From Lachnospiraceae bacterium (GTDB lineage Bacteria > Bacillota > Clostridia > Lachnospirales > Lachnospiraceae): a stretch of DNA of 34,070 nucleotides. Shown one piece after another: positions 17,145-25,684 of the stretch (positions within the stretch are counted from its first letter, which is position 1; each line of letters starts with the position of its first letter). Position numbers and translations under genes: made by a program. The notes beneath the pieces were generated by a model. The model was not told where the DNA came from, searched no databases, and worked only from the letters and a program-made list of their open reading frames with translations. Location of the stretch: contig JAIKZO010000154.1 of NCBI GenBank assembly GCA_024682115.1, forward strand, positions 1-34,070, written 5' to 3'.

Positions 17145-17171
17145 TAAAGTTTTGTTTCTTATCGCCGATAT
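17145..17171 (+). promoter_or_regulatory. Sigma-D (sigma-28, motility) type promoter
   Basis: TAAA (17145-17148), a 15-bp spacer and GCCGATAT (17164-17171) match the B. subtilis sigma-D consensus exactly. The only gene downstream in range is the 128-aa gene at 17224. Confidence 0.72.
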
Positions 17172-17172
17172 A

Positions 17173-17193
17173 TTTATCACAAGGGGTGATAAA
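17173..17193 (+). repeat. Inverted repeat at the predicted transcription start
   Basis: TTTATCAC (17173-17180) and GTGATAAA (17186-17193) are perfect inverted copies around AAGGG. The site covers the expected +1 of the sigma-D promoter, so it could be an operator or a 5'-end hairpin. Confidence 0.5.
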
Positions 17194-17223
17194 GTGATCC
17201 CAGAAGGATGAAAGGAACGTATC

Positions 17224-17610
17224 ATGGGAATTCAGTTTTATAACGGTTTAGACAGTTATCTGAATTTAAATACATACGGAAAGAACATCCCCCAGGTTAC
17301 TCCCGAGGAAGTCAGGGCAGCTGATGAAGCCGCAAAATTAAACGCTTCCGGGATCAGACCCGAAGAGAGCAAAGTAGAAGAAACAGCTGTACGCAGACCC
17401 GTTAAGAATGCCGAGCTCGAGGATATTTCTTTAACCTTCAACAAAGAGGATACTTTCGACAGCATCGGAAGCGAAGCTTCGATAAAGTCCCTCGATATGG
17501 AGGAAGCGATCTCCGACATGAAGAAGGATGACATCCTTTCAGAATATTCCTACTTCGTAGGCAGCTCAAAAGATCTGTTCAGCGGTGACGGAATTGTAAT
17601 AGCTAAATGA
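17224..17610 (+). CDS. Unrecognised 128-aa protein, predicted motility regulon member
   Basis: I do not recognise this protein. It is 128 aa, acidic, with no signal peptide, membrane helix or cysteine. The N-terminus MGIQFYNGLDSYLNLNTYG is aromatic-rich and looks structured. Residues about 28-65 are Glu/Ala/Lys/Pro-rich and probably disordered. A short helical segment (about 85-103, SLDMEEAISDMKKDD) precedes a C-terminal EYSYFVGSSKDLFSGDG. AAGGAAC lies nine bases before the ATG, and codon use resembles its neighbours, so it is likely real. It stands alone between the importer operon and yqeG. The sigma-D-type promoter upstream suggests expression with late flagellar and chemotaxis genes. That role is an inference from the promoter only. 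Confidence 0.75.
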   Translation: MGIQFYNGLDSYLNLNTYGKNIPQVTPEEVRAADEAAKLNASGIRPEESKVEETAVRRPVKNAELEDISLTFNKEDTFDSIGSEASIKSLDMEEAISDMKKDDILSEYSYFVGSSKDLFSGDGIVIAK

Positions 17611-17670
17611 TCATTTTCTAACCTCCCATAGAAACTGATTTTTATAGATTCTCCTTAAAAAAATTTGGTC

Positions 17671-17707
17671 CACAAAAAGCCTTAAAGAATACTTTAAGGC
17701 TTTTGTG
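17671..17707. terminator. Long inverted repeat, probable terminator
   Basis: CACAAAAAGCCTTAAAG (17671-17687) pairs with CTTTAAGGCTTTTGTG (17692-17707) with one bulged A and an AATA loop. The T content in the right arm could serve termination of the 128-aa gene. The right arm also carries the -35 region of yqeG. Confidence 0.6.
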
Positions 17708-17721
17708 ATTTCTGTTATAAT
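17693..17721 (+). promoter_or_regulatory. yqeG promoter with extended -10, implying a leaderless mRNA
   Basis: TTTAAG (17693-17698), a 17-bp spacer and TGT-TATAAT (17713-17721) form an extended -10 promoter. Only seven bases separate the -10 from the ATG at 17729, so transcription should start at or next to the A of the start codon. No Shine-Dalgarno is possible. Confidence 0.62.
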
Positions 17722-17728
17722 CTTATTC

Positions 17729-18259
17729 ATGTTCAAAGCATTTTTCCCTGACAGATATATAGTTTCTTCTTATAAGATCGACTATGAAGGTTTGTTTGAA
17801 AAAGGATACCGAGGACTGATATTCGACATAGACAATACACTTGTTCCTCACGGTTTTCCTGCAGACGACAGGTCGATCCGTTTAATGAAAAGGTTAAAGG
17901 ACATAGGATATCAGGTGTTATTCCTTTCTAACAACAAAGAAGGAAGGGTAAAGATGTTCAACGATGCGGTTGACTGCATGTATATATACAAGGCCGGAAA
18001 ACCTTCCCGTAAAGGCTTTGGCGAGGCAATGGATAAAATGGGATGCACCAGGGAAAATACCATCCTTATAGGTGATCAGCTTTTTACGGATGTTTGGGGA
18101 GCTAAAAGGTCCGGTATCATGTCTATACTGGTGGCTCCGATAGATAAAAAAGAGGAATTTCAGATCGTTCTTAAGAGAATAGCCGAGAGGATAATCTTAA
18201 GGGCATACAGAAATTACTGCAAAAAAGAAGGCAAGGTATTTCTTGAAGATGGAGAATAG
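17729..18259 (+). CDS. yqeG: YqeG-family HAD phosphatase
   Basis: A 176-aa HAD subfamily IIIA phosphatase of the YqeG type, in Firmicutes often near aroE and other housekeeping genes; the natural substrate is not established. Motif I is D33-I-D35-N-T. Motif II is the LSNN segment, motif III the Lys in AGKPSRKGF, and motif IV GDQLFTD with its metal-binding Asp. The ATG at 17729 reproduces the family start (MFKxFFPD-like). An in-frame GTG at 17705 would place the promoter -10 inside the gene and has no ribosome binding site. The stop overlaps the start of the aroE-aroK gene by 11 bases. Confidence 0.9.
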   Translation: MFKAFFPDRYIVSSYKIDYEGLFEKGYRGLIFDIDNTLVPHGFPADDRSIRLMKRLKDIGYQVLFLSNNKEGRVKMFNDAVDCMYIYKAGKPSRKGFGEAMDKMGCTRENTILIGDQLFTDVWGAKRSGIMSILVAPIDKKEEFQIVLKRIAERIILRAYRNYCKKEGKVFLEDGE

Positions 18260-19520
18260 AAAGTCAGGCCTTATCGGACATCCGCTGGGCCATTCAATTT
18301 CACCTGTTATCCATAGTTATCTCGGAAAAAGGCTCGGGATAAACACCGACTATACGCTTATGGATACCGAAGAGACCGATCTGGATAAAAGGATGGTCTT
18401 TCTTAAAGAAAACGATGTATGCGGTGTCAATGTGACGATCCCGTACAAAACAGATGTTATCAAATATCTTTCGGACAGGGATGAAGCGGTCGAAAAGATC
18501 GGGGCCTGCAACAGTATCGTTATACGCCCGGGAAGCATGACCGGGTATAATACGGATCATTCGGGGCTTAAAAGAGCGCTCGATGATTACGGTATTGACC
18601 TTAAAGATAAAAGGGTAGCCATACTCGGAGCCGGAGGCGCTTCGAAAGCGGTAAGATATCTGTGTGAAAAAGAACATGCCCGGGAGATATTGCAGTTTAA
18701 CAGGACCGTAAGGGAGGGAGTCCTTCCGCTTAAGGATGCTCCGGTTCTTGCCGCCGACGGCGGATTTGACGTTGTCTTCCAGTCGACCAGCGTGGGGATG
18801 TATCCCAAAGCGGATGATTGTATAATAGACGATCCGTTGTTTTACGGAAACTGCAGGAAGGGATTTGATCTTGTCTATAATCCTTTTGAGACTTCTTTTA
18901 TGAAGAGGCTTAAGGAAGCCGGAGGAGAAGCTCATAACGGCCTTCGGATGCTCCTGTACCAAGGTGTTGAAGCCTTTAAGCTCTTTAATGATGTTGATGA
19001 TATCGATCCTTCAACGGAGAAGGACTGTTATCTGAACATGCTCATTGCCATGAACCGTGTTCTCGTACTTTGCGGAATGATGGGATGCGGAAAGAGCACG
19101 ACGGGACGCAGGCTTTGCAACGGCGCGGACCGCATTTTCATAGATACCGACGATTATATCGTCAAAAAGACCGGAATGAGCATTAACGATATCTTTGCCA
19201 CACAGGGAGAAGCCGTGTTCAGGCAAATGGAGCATGAAGCCCTTTCGGAGATAAAATCTGCTGTCGATGATGATAAGGAGCACGAATATGTGATCTCGCT
19301 CGGTGGGGGAATGTGTACGGAAAATAACATTCCGATCATAAGATCCATGGGGGCAACGGCATATCTGAGGCAGGATGCCGTTACGCTCGCCAAAAGACTT
19401 GAAGGGAGCGATGATCGCCCGTTACTTAAGGATAACGATAATCTGAAGACGATCAGGGCTCTTCTTGAAAAAAGAGAAGACCTTTACATGGAGGCTGCTG
19501 ATGAAATTGTTGATTATTAA
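18249..19520 (+). CDS. aroE-aroK: Bifunctional shikimate dehydrogenase-shikimate kinase (AroE-AroK fusion)
   Basis: A 423-aa cytosolic fusion of two consecutive shikimate pathway enzymes. Residues 1-265 are AroE (3-dehydroshikimate to shikimate, NADPH): substrate loop SISPVIHS, catalytic K67 in TIPYK, D103 in GYNTDHSG, nucleotide loop GAGGASKAV (127-135) and the Gln in LLYQGVEAF. Residues 270-423 are AroK (shikimate to shikimate 3-phosphate, ATP): Walker A GMMGCGKS (276-283), shikimate-binding DTDDY (299-303), R325, LGGGM (351-355) and lid Arg in DDRPLL. No linker is evident and all key residues are present, so both halves should work. ATG 18249 is preferred over TTG 18243. It overlaps yqeG by 11 and aroQ by 20 bases. 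Confidence 0.95.
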   Translation: MENRKSGLIGHPLGHSISPVIHSYLGKRLGINTDYTLMDTEETDLDKRMVFLKENDVCGVNVTIPYKTDVIKYLSDRDEAVEKIGACNSIVIRPGSMTGYNTDHSGLKRALDDYGIDLKDKRVAILGAGGASKAVRYLCEKEHAREILQFNRTVREGVLPLKDAPVLAADGGFDVVFQSTSVGMYPKADDCIIDDPLFYGNCRKGFDLVYNPFETSFMKRLKEAGGEAHNGLRMLLYQGVEAFKLFNDVDDIDPSTEKDCYLNMLIAMNRVLVLCGMMGCGKSTTGRRLCNGADRIFIDTDDYIVKKTGMSINDIFATQGEAVFRQMEHEALSEIKSAVDDDKEHEYVISLGGGMCTENNIPIIRSMGATAYLRQDAVTLAKRLEGSDDRPLLKDNDNLKTIRALLEKREDLYMEAADEIVDY

Positions 19521-19932
19521 CGGACCCAATCTGAATTTCCTCGGGATAAGGGAGCCGGATCTATACGGAAAAGAGAGTTATGATTCCCTTTGCGATATGA
19601 TAAAGGATCATGCGGCAAAAAAGGATGTCGAGGTTGAACTTTTTCAGTCAAACCACGAGGGGGCCATTATCGATAAGATACAGGAAGCATATCGCAATAA
19701 GACCGACGGGATCGTGATCAATCCGGGGGCTTATTCACATTACAGTTATGCTATCCTTGATGCATTAAGATCCGTAGATATGCCTAAGATAGAAGTGCAT
19801 ATCACCGATATCGACGGACGCGAGGAGTTCAGGAGGACATCCGTGACATCCGGGGGGTGTGACGGAGTGATCAAAGGAAAAGGATTGAACGGATATCTGG
19901 AAGCGATCGATACGATCATTGACCGAAAGTAA
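19501..19932 (+). CDS. aroQ: Type II 3-dehydroquinate dehydratase
   Basis: A 143-aa type II dehydroquinase, which dehydrates 3-dehydroquinate to 3-dehydroshikimate, the substrate of the AroE half encoded just upstream; members form dodecamers. Catalytic R17 and Y22 are in GIREPDLYG, N74 in INPGAYSHYS, E98 and H100 in EVHITD, and the Arg pair in REEFRR. The ATG at 19501 lies 20 bases inside the end of aroE-aroK and is preceded by GGAGG (19491-19495) in that gene's coding sequence. A longer in-frame start would only extend into the overlap. Length is typical. Confidence 0.96.
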   Translation: MKLLIINGPNLNFLGIREPDLYGKESYDSLCDMIKDHAAKKDVEVELFQSNHEGAIIDKIQEAYRNKTDGIVINPGAYSHYSYAILDALRSVDMPKIEVHITDIDGREEFRRTSVTSGGCDGVIKGKGLNGYLEAIDTIIDRK

Positions 19933-19937
19933 AGAAA

Positions 19938-19980
19938 TTTACAAGTTTTCCTTGTAAAGTCGGGATAATTGTAATAAAAT
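19938..19980 (+). promoter_or_regulatory. efp promoter with embedded inverted repeat
   Basis: TTGTAA (19952-19957) and TAAAAT (19975-19980) are 17 bp apart. The -35 sits in the right arm of an 8-bp inverted repeat, TTTACAAG (19938-19945) / CTTGTAAA (19951-19958). No T run follows, so it looks more like an operator than a terminator. Confidence 0.5.
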
Positions 19981-20025
19981 GTTTTGGAATTGTTATTGTA
20001 AGTATTTTAGGAGGATTATTCAGTT

Positions 20026-20583
20026 ATGATTTCTGCAGGTGATTTCAGAAATGGTATTACCATTGAATTGGAAGGTTCTGTATATCAGATCATCGAGTTT
20101 CAGCATGTTAAACCCGGTAAAGGAGCTGCTTTTGTCAGGACCAAACTTAAGAATGTCATTAACGGCGGCGTAGTGGAAAAAACTTTCAGACCTACTGAAA
20201 AGTGTCCGCAGGCACGTATTGATAGAAAAGATATGCAGTATTTGTATTCGGACGGTGATCTTTTCAACTTTATGGATGTAGAGAACTACGAACAGATCGC
20301 TCTGAACCAGGATACAGTCGGTGATTCCCTTAAGTTCGTCAAAGAAAATGAAATGGTTAAGGTATGCAGCTATAACGGTTCGGTTTTCTCTATTGAGCCT
20401 CCGCTCTTTGTTGAACTTGCCATCACGGAGACAGAACCCGGATTCAAGGGTGATACGGCTACAGGAGCTTCAAAGCCCGCTACTGTTGAGACCGGCGCTC
20501 AGGTTGCCGTTCCTCTCTTTGTAGAACAGGGTGACGTTATTAAGATCGATACCAGAACAGGCGAATACCTTTCAAGAGTATAA
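20026..20583 (+). CDS. efp: Translation elongation factor P
   Basis: EF-P (185 aa) rescues ribosomes stalled at consecutive prolines. The KOW-like N-terminal domain carries K32 at the tip of the PGKGAAF loop, the position modified by lysylation or by 5-aminopentanol in other bacteria. The two C-terminal OB domains are complete, with the family signature of the last domain ending in [18 protein letters not shown] lies before the ATG. The gene has its own promoter and terminator. No modification enzyme gene (epmA or ymfI type) is visible nearby. Confidence 0.97.
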   Translation: MISAGDFRNGITIELEGSVYQIIEFQHVKPGKGAAFVRTKLKNVINGGVVEKTFRPTEKCPQARIDRKDMQYLYSDGDLFNFMDVENYEQIALNQDTVGDSLKFVKENEMVKVCSYNGSVFSIEPPLFVELAITETEPGFKGDTATGASKPATVETGAQVAVPLFVEQGDVIKIDTRTGEYLSRV

Positions 20584-20619
20584 AGATCTTATCTTTTCTT
20601 TAATAATTTCTAAGCTTGT

Positions 20620-20651
20620 AAGGCAATAACATATGTTATTGCCTTTTTTGT
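20620..20651 (+). terminator. efp terminator
   Basis: A perfect palindrome, AAGGCAATAAC (20620-20630) / GTTATTGCCTT (20635-20645) around ATAT, is followed by a T run. Confidence 0.92.
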
Positions 20652-20680
20652 CGTATTTTTTAAAGAAAGGAATTTGGTCT

Positions 20681-21595
20681 ATGGAATTTGATCTATTCAA
20701 AGAAGAACTGCGAAAGCAGGTTGAGACCGAACTGGGCGGAGATTATGAAGTGTCTGTCAGGGAGGTAACTAAGAACAACGGGGTGATACTTACGGGCCTG
20801 ATGGCCCAAAAACGGGGAAACAACGTCTTTCCGACATTGTATATCAATGATCTTTACAGAGAAGATATTGAAAAGGGCGAAACCGTTGAGATAGCAATGA
20901 AACTGTCCCGGACCCTCAGGGAGGCCCTTATACCGCCCAGGGAAATAGTTGATGATCTGTTTGATTATGAAAAGGTCAGGGATGATATATACATAAAGCT
21001 TATCAATACGGATAAAAACCGTGATCTGCTCAAAGATATCCCGCATCGGGCTTACCTTGACCTAACCGTCTGCTATTATTTCAGCCTGGATAACAGGATA
21101 TCCGCCGGAACAGGCGAAGACTGTAAGGCAACGGTACTGATAAGGAACAACTTTCTTGAGAAATGGGAGATCGATGAGGGTATTCTTTATGAAAAGGCTT
21201 TGGAGAATATGAAACGGGATTGTCCGGACAGACTCATGACAATGAAAGATATCCTCAAAGAACGGTTCAATACCCTGATGGATGATCTGGACCCGGAAAT
21301 GTACGTTCTGACAAACAGTGCCAATATCTTCGGAGCATCGGCTCTGCTTTACAGTCCGTCCGTCAAACAACTTTCTGAAGATCTGAAAAGTGATATCTAC
21401 ATTCTTCCGAGCTCGATCCATGAGCTCATCCTGCTTCCCAAAAACGAAAATACCGATGCTTCCGGACTGCTTGCGATAGTGAGTGAAGTGAACAGCACCG
21501 AAGTCATGACTGAGGAGATCCTGTCCGATTCGGTATATCTTTACGAACGTGACCTGGATTCGGTCAGTCTGGTCCTTAAAAAGGACGAAAACTAG
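20681..21595 (+). CDS. DUF5688-type protein of unknown function
   Basis: A 304-aa soluble protein resembling the DUF5688 proteins that are frequent in Lachnospiraceae; no biochemical role is known to me. It shows an N-terminal helix (EELRKQVETELG), a strand pair with NNGVILTGLM, the family-like NVFPTLYINDLY segment (about 50-62), a central region with ATVLIRNNFLEKW, and the C-terminal MYVLTNSANIFGASALLYS followed by DIYILPSSIHELILLP. No signal peptide or membrane helix is seen. ATG 20681 is chosen because AAAGGAA lies nine bases upstream; a longer frame from 20633 would begin in the efp terminator. No separate promoter is obvious, so some expression may come by read-through from efp. Confidence 0.72.
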   Translation: MEFDLFKEELRKQVETELGGDYEVSVREVTKNNGVILTGLMAQKRGNNVFPTLYINDLYREDIEKGETVEIAMKLSRTLREALIPPREIVDDLFDYEKVRDDIYIKLINTDKNRDLLKDIPHRAYLDLTVCYYFSLDNRISAGTGEDCKATVLIRNNFLEKWEIDEGILYEKALENMKRDCPDRLMTMKDILKERFNTLMDDLDPEMYVLTNSANIFGASALLYSPSVKQLSEDLKSDIYILPSSIHELILLPKNENTDASGLLAIVSEVNSTEVMTEEILSDSVYLYERDLDSVSLVLKKDEN

Positions 21596-21621
21596 ACTTT
21601 TCGGCGCTCATGTGTTATTAT
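21593..21621 (+). promoter_or_regulatory. Possible tRNA-Arg promoter
   Basis: TAGACT (21593-21598) and TATTAT (21616-21621) are 17 bp apart, 37 bases before the tRNA. The -35 matches TTGACA at four positions and overlaps the upstream stop codon. Confidence 0.35.
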
Positions 21622-21657
21622 TATGCGAGTGGTGTGTAACATTTTCGTAACATATCG

Positions 21658-21729
21658 GCACTCGTAGTCTAACGGATAGAACGAAGGCCTCCGACGCCTT
21701 TAATGCAGGTTCGATTCCTGTCGGGTGCA
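21658..21729 (+). tRNA. tRNA-Arg (anticodon CCG)
   Basis: A 72-nt cloverleaf. The acceptor GCACTCG (21658-21664) pairs with CGGGTGC (21722-21728) with one G-U pair. Anticodon stem AAGGC/GCCTT encloses the loop CTCCGAC with anticodon CCG, reading CGG codons. T stem GCAGG/CCTGT encloses TTCGATT. The D loop has A14, G18G19 and A21. The discriminator is A and the 3' CCA is not encoded. The D stem GTCT/GAAC has one C-A mismatch at pair 12-23. Confidence 0.92.
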
Positions 21730-21765
21730 TTAAAGGCTTTTGGTCTGAAAGGAATTAATAAACAT

Positions 21766-23085
21766 ATGAAGCGTGGTAACAGGAGCAGTCTCGGAAATAT
21801 CGGGGATAAGCTCACCGAGATCAAGGAATGGATATTGGAACACAGCAGGATAGTTATGCCTTGCGTTCTTATTCTGTGTGTTGCGATAACTGTCATCATA
21901 GCGGTAAATGCCAATAAGAGAGAAGCTCTGGAAAAGAAGGCTGCCGAGGCGGCTGCACTTGCTGCGACAAATGACGTATCGGCGGAGAGTAACTCCAATT
22001 CACTCGATGCGCCTTTATATGAGCTTGAGGAAAATGCTCATCCGGAGTTGAATACGTTCATTAAGAATTATTATGACGCTATGGCAAAGGGAGATGTTCT
22101 GACCGTAGCTTCAATGAACACAAATCTTAATGATGTCGAAAAGATCAAGATCAAGGAACAGAGTAAATATATCGAACCTTTTCAGGATCTGATGATATAT
22201 ACCAAACCCGGTCTTACGGATAATTCATATGTCGCTTATGTGACATCAAAAACAAAGTTCAAGGACCTTGAAACTCCTCTCCCGGGACTTCAGACATATT
22301 ATATCGAGTCGACGGAGAACGGTGATTTCAGGATCTATAACACAACGTCCGACGACGATCCCGTATATGAGTATGTATCAAGCCTTGTACTGCAGGATGA
22401 TTATATCGATCTTCAGAATAAGATCACGGTCGAATACAATGATATCCTTGCGGAGAATACGGAGGTCAATGAATTCGTAGCCTATTTCACGGAAAAGATG
22501 AAGGAAGAGATAGGAGAGGCTCTTGCAAGCATCGAATCTCCCGTTACGGAAGAAGAGACGGATAATACGGCAACCGAAGGTGATGATGCCAAGGCAGCCG
22601 TCGTGGTTACAAAGGTCAAGGCTACGGATGTGGTCAATATCAGAAAATCCGATTCCGAGAAGGCCGATAAGATCGACAAAGCCCAGATAGGGCAGGAATT
22701 CAATCTAATAGAGGAAAAAGGAAACGGCTGGTCTGAGATAGAATATAACGGCGGATCGGCATTTATCAAGAGTGAATTCCTTGAGGCGGTTCAGACTGTC
22801 ACGATAGGGAACGAGGATGAAAATGAAGGCGAAGAAGAAGTTGGCGAAGCGAAGCCCGATGCTCCCGCGGCCACATCTTCAAGTACGAATGTCAAGGGTA
22901 AGGTCAAGATAAACGATTCCGGTGTCAGGGTCAGAAAAGAACCCAGTACCGAGGCGGATATCATAGTGACTTTGTATACCGGAGACAGGCTTGATCTTAT
23001 CGAGTCCATGACCAGCGGCTGGTCGAAGGTAAAATATAACGGTGAATACGGATATGTAAAGAGCGAATTCCTTGACGAGGAATGA
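21766..23085 (+). CDS. Membrane-anchored protein with two C-terminal SH3b domains
   Basis: A 439-aa protein with a short cytoplasmic N-terminus, one membrane helix (about 29-48, from IVMPCVLILCVAITVIIAV) and a large extracellular part. Residues about 80-240 resemble the NTF2-like region common in such Firmicute proteins (HPELNTFIKNYYDAMAKGD). Two bacterial SH3 domains follow (about 288-345 and 378-439), each with the VRVRKEPS- or VNIRKSDS-type start and the GWSxxxYNG turn; they usually bind peptidoglycan. Between them is an acidic linker (EDENEGEEEVGEAK). I infer a cell-wall-attached surface protein. ATG 21766 follows GAAAGGAA; a longer frame would run back into the tRNA. No catalytic domain is present. 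Confidence 0.83.
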   Translation: MKRGNRSSLGNIGDKLTEIKEWILEHSRIVMPCVLILCVAITVIIAVNANKREALEKKAAEAAALAATNDVSAESNSNSLDAPLYELEENAHPELNTFIKNYYDAMAKGDVLTVASMNTNLNDVEKIKIKEQSKYIEPFQDLMIYTKPGLTDNSYVAYVTSKTKFKDLETPLPGLQTYYIESTENGDFRIYNTTSDDDPVYEYVSSLVLQDDYIDLQNKITVEYNDILAENTEVNEFVAYFTEKMKEEIGEALASIESPVTEEETDNTATEGDDAKAAVVVTKVKATDVVNIRKSDSEKADKIDKAQIGQEFNLIEEKGNGWSEIEYNGGSAFIKSEFLEAVQTVTIGNEDENEGEEEVGEAKPDAPAATSSSTNVKGKVKINDSGVRVRKEPSTEADIIVTLYTGDRLDLIESMTSGWSKVKYNGEYGYVKSEFLDEE

Positions 23086-23109
23086 TGGGCTTTTAACCGA
23101 TGTATTTCG

Positions 23110-23141
23110 GAGCGGGACGGATGATCGTCCCGCTCTTTTTT
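23110..23141 (+). terminator. Terminator after the SH3 protein gene
   Basis: A perfect 10-bp stem GAGCGGGACG (23110-23119) / CGTCCCGCTC (23126-23135) with a GATGAT loop runs into a T tract. Confidence 0.93.
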
Positions 23142-23170
23142 ATTCCATGGAGATATTCTGAAAAAATCGC

Positions 23171-23199
23171 TTGCCAACGTTTGGCTTTTCCTTTATAAT
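23171..23199 (+). promoter_or_regulatory. gdhA promoter
   Basis: TTGCCA (23171-23176), a 17-bp spacer and a perfect TATAAT (23194-23199). A GCCAA-CGT-TTGGC inverted repeat (23173-23185) overlaps the -35. Confidence 0.8.
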
Positions 23200-23208
23200 A
23201 TAAATGTT

Positions 23209-23248
23209 TTTGGATTGTATACAATTATACAATCCAAACAATCCAAAC
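23209..23248 (+). promoter_or_regulatory. gdhA leader inverted repeat and tandem repeats
   Basis: A perfect 12-bp inverted repeat (TTTGGATTGTAT at 23209-23220; ATACAATCCAAA at 23227-23238) begins about where transcription should start. AATCCAAAC is then repeated in tandem at 23231-23239 and 23240-23248. It could be an operator or a 5' mRNA hairpin; it fits no riboswitch class I know. Confidence 0.55.
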
Positions 23249-23271
23249 CAACATGTAAATGATTATGCTAA

Positions 23272-24630
<1,359 letters not shown>

Positions 24631-24673
24631 TATTAACCGACCCTGTATAAAACTGATATTTCAGACAATAATG

Positions 24674-24711
24674 AACCCGTATCCATTGTGGAGTGGATAC
24701 GGGTTTATTTT
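24674..24711 (+). terminator. gdhA terminator
   Basis: A perfect 12-bp stem AACCCGTATCCA (24674-24685) / TGGATACGGGTT (24694-24705) is followed by TATTTT. It lies between convergent genes. Confidence 0.88.
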
Positions 24712-24742
24712 GCATAGCGGTAAAGCTTTAGGAACTTATAGA

Positions 24743-25672
24743 TCAGACCAGATGGGCCTTAAAGAATGCCGTCTCATCGTCATTGCATTCCTTCTGGAAG
24801 ACATTGTTCATGTCTACGTGGAAGACATGGTAGGCTTTTTCCGGATCCTCTTCTCCGTAGATCTTTGAAACACACTCGATCCCGCTTTTATTAAGATGAT
24901 CCTTCATCGGTTCCAGTTGATGAAGCAGAAAGTCGTTCGTTCCGCTCATCAGGAATACCGGCGGATAATCTTTATTTAGGAATCTGTGTGTCTGAAGATA
25001 TTCAGCTGCCATATCTTTCCAGTTTTCTTCACTGAAAAGGTATGCCGTAAGATCGTCAAGCCCGTCTTCGCGCCTTAAGATGAGAGGATCGTATACCCCG
25101 CAGTTAAGTGCACAGGCTCGTATCATCAACCTTTTTTCGGGTTCTATACCGCAAAGGGATGCATAGTCGCTGTTTGAATATGCCGCAAGGTACAAAGAAG
25201 CGTAGTGGGCTCCGGCCGAATCTCCTACGACAAAGACGTTATCGATGTCCAGTCCGAGGCCCGGACCGTTATCGGCCAGCCATTTCATGACTTTGCAGGT
25301 ATCCTCCAAAGCCGAAGGAAATTTGTTTTCCGGAGCCAGCCTGTAATTGAAGTTCACAAACGCAAATCCCCGAAGAGCAAGGCTCATCCCGTAAAATCTG
25401 TATATTTCTTTTGTTCCGTATACATATCCGCCGCCGTGTATGCTCACGATGACGGGTAAGGGAGAAGACGAACGGGCCTTAGGAGTATAAATATCCAGAA
25501 GGTTCCATTTTTTTTCTTCATCGGGTATGTTATTACCGCCACCCGCGATTTGACCGCCGGCTCCGTAATAAACATCATAACGGCATTCGACGTCTTCGGG
25601 TACCTTAAGGTCTTTATCTCTTTTTGTGTCCGATTCAAGCCATTCGGTACGTATCTTGATGTATTCTTCCAT
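24743..25672 (-). CDS. Alpha/beta hydrolase (HSL/CE10-like esterase)
   Basis: A 309-aa cytosolic esterase of the hormone-sensitive-lipase-like alpha/beta hydrolase group. The oxyanion HGGG is at 79-82, the nucleophile S152 in GDSAG (150-154), the acid Asp in SGTNDFLL and the His in YHVFHVDM near the C-terminus. No signal peptide is present. AAAGGAA lies nine bases before the ATG at 25672 and overlaps the end of the upstream esterase-GH43 gene (12-bp gap), so the two are one operon. With that neighbour it probably removes acyl groups (such as acetyl) from imported plant-cell-wall oligosaccharides. The exact substrate is not visible. Confidence 0.88.
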   Translation of the reverse strand: MEEYIKIRTEWLESDTKRDKDLKVPEDVECRYDVYYGAGGQIAGGGNNIPDEEKKWNLLDIYTPKARSSSPLPVIVSIHGGGYVYGTKEIYRFYGMSLALRGFAFVNFNYRLAPENKFPSALEDTCKVMKWLADNGPGLGLDIDNVFVVGDSAGAHYASLYLAAYSNSDYASLCGIEPEKRLMIRACALNCGVYDPLILRREDGLDDLTAYLFSEENWKDMAAEYLQTHRFLNKDYPPVFLMSGTNDFLLHQLEPMKDHLNKSGIECVSKIYGEEDPEKAYHVFHVDMNNVFQKECNDDETAFFKAHLV

Positions 25673-25684
25673 ATAATAGTTCCT

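Noticed and set aside
21703-21765. Upstream extension of the SH3 protein into the tRNA gene
   Set aside because: The tRNA cloverleaf is clear, and a good ribosome binding site precedes the ATG at 21766.
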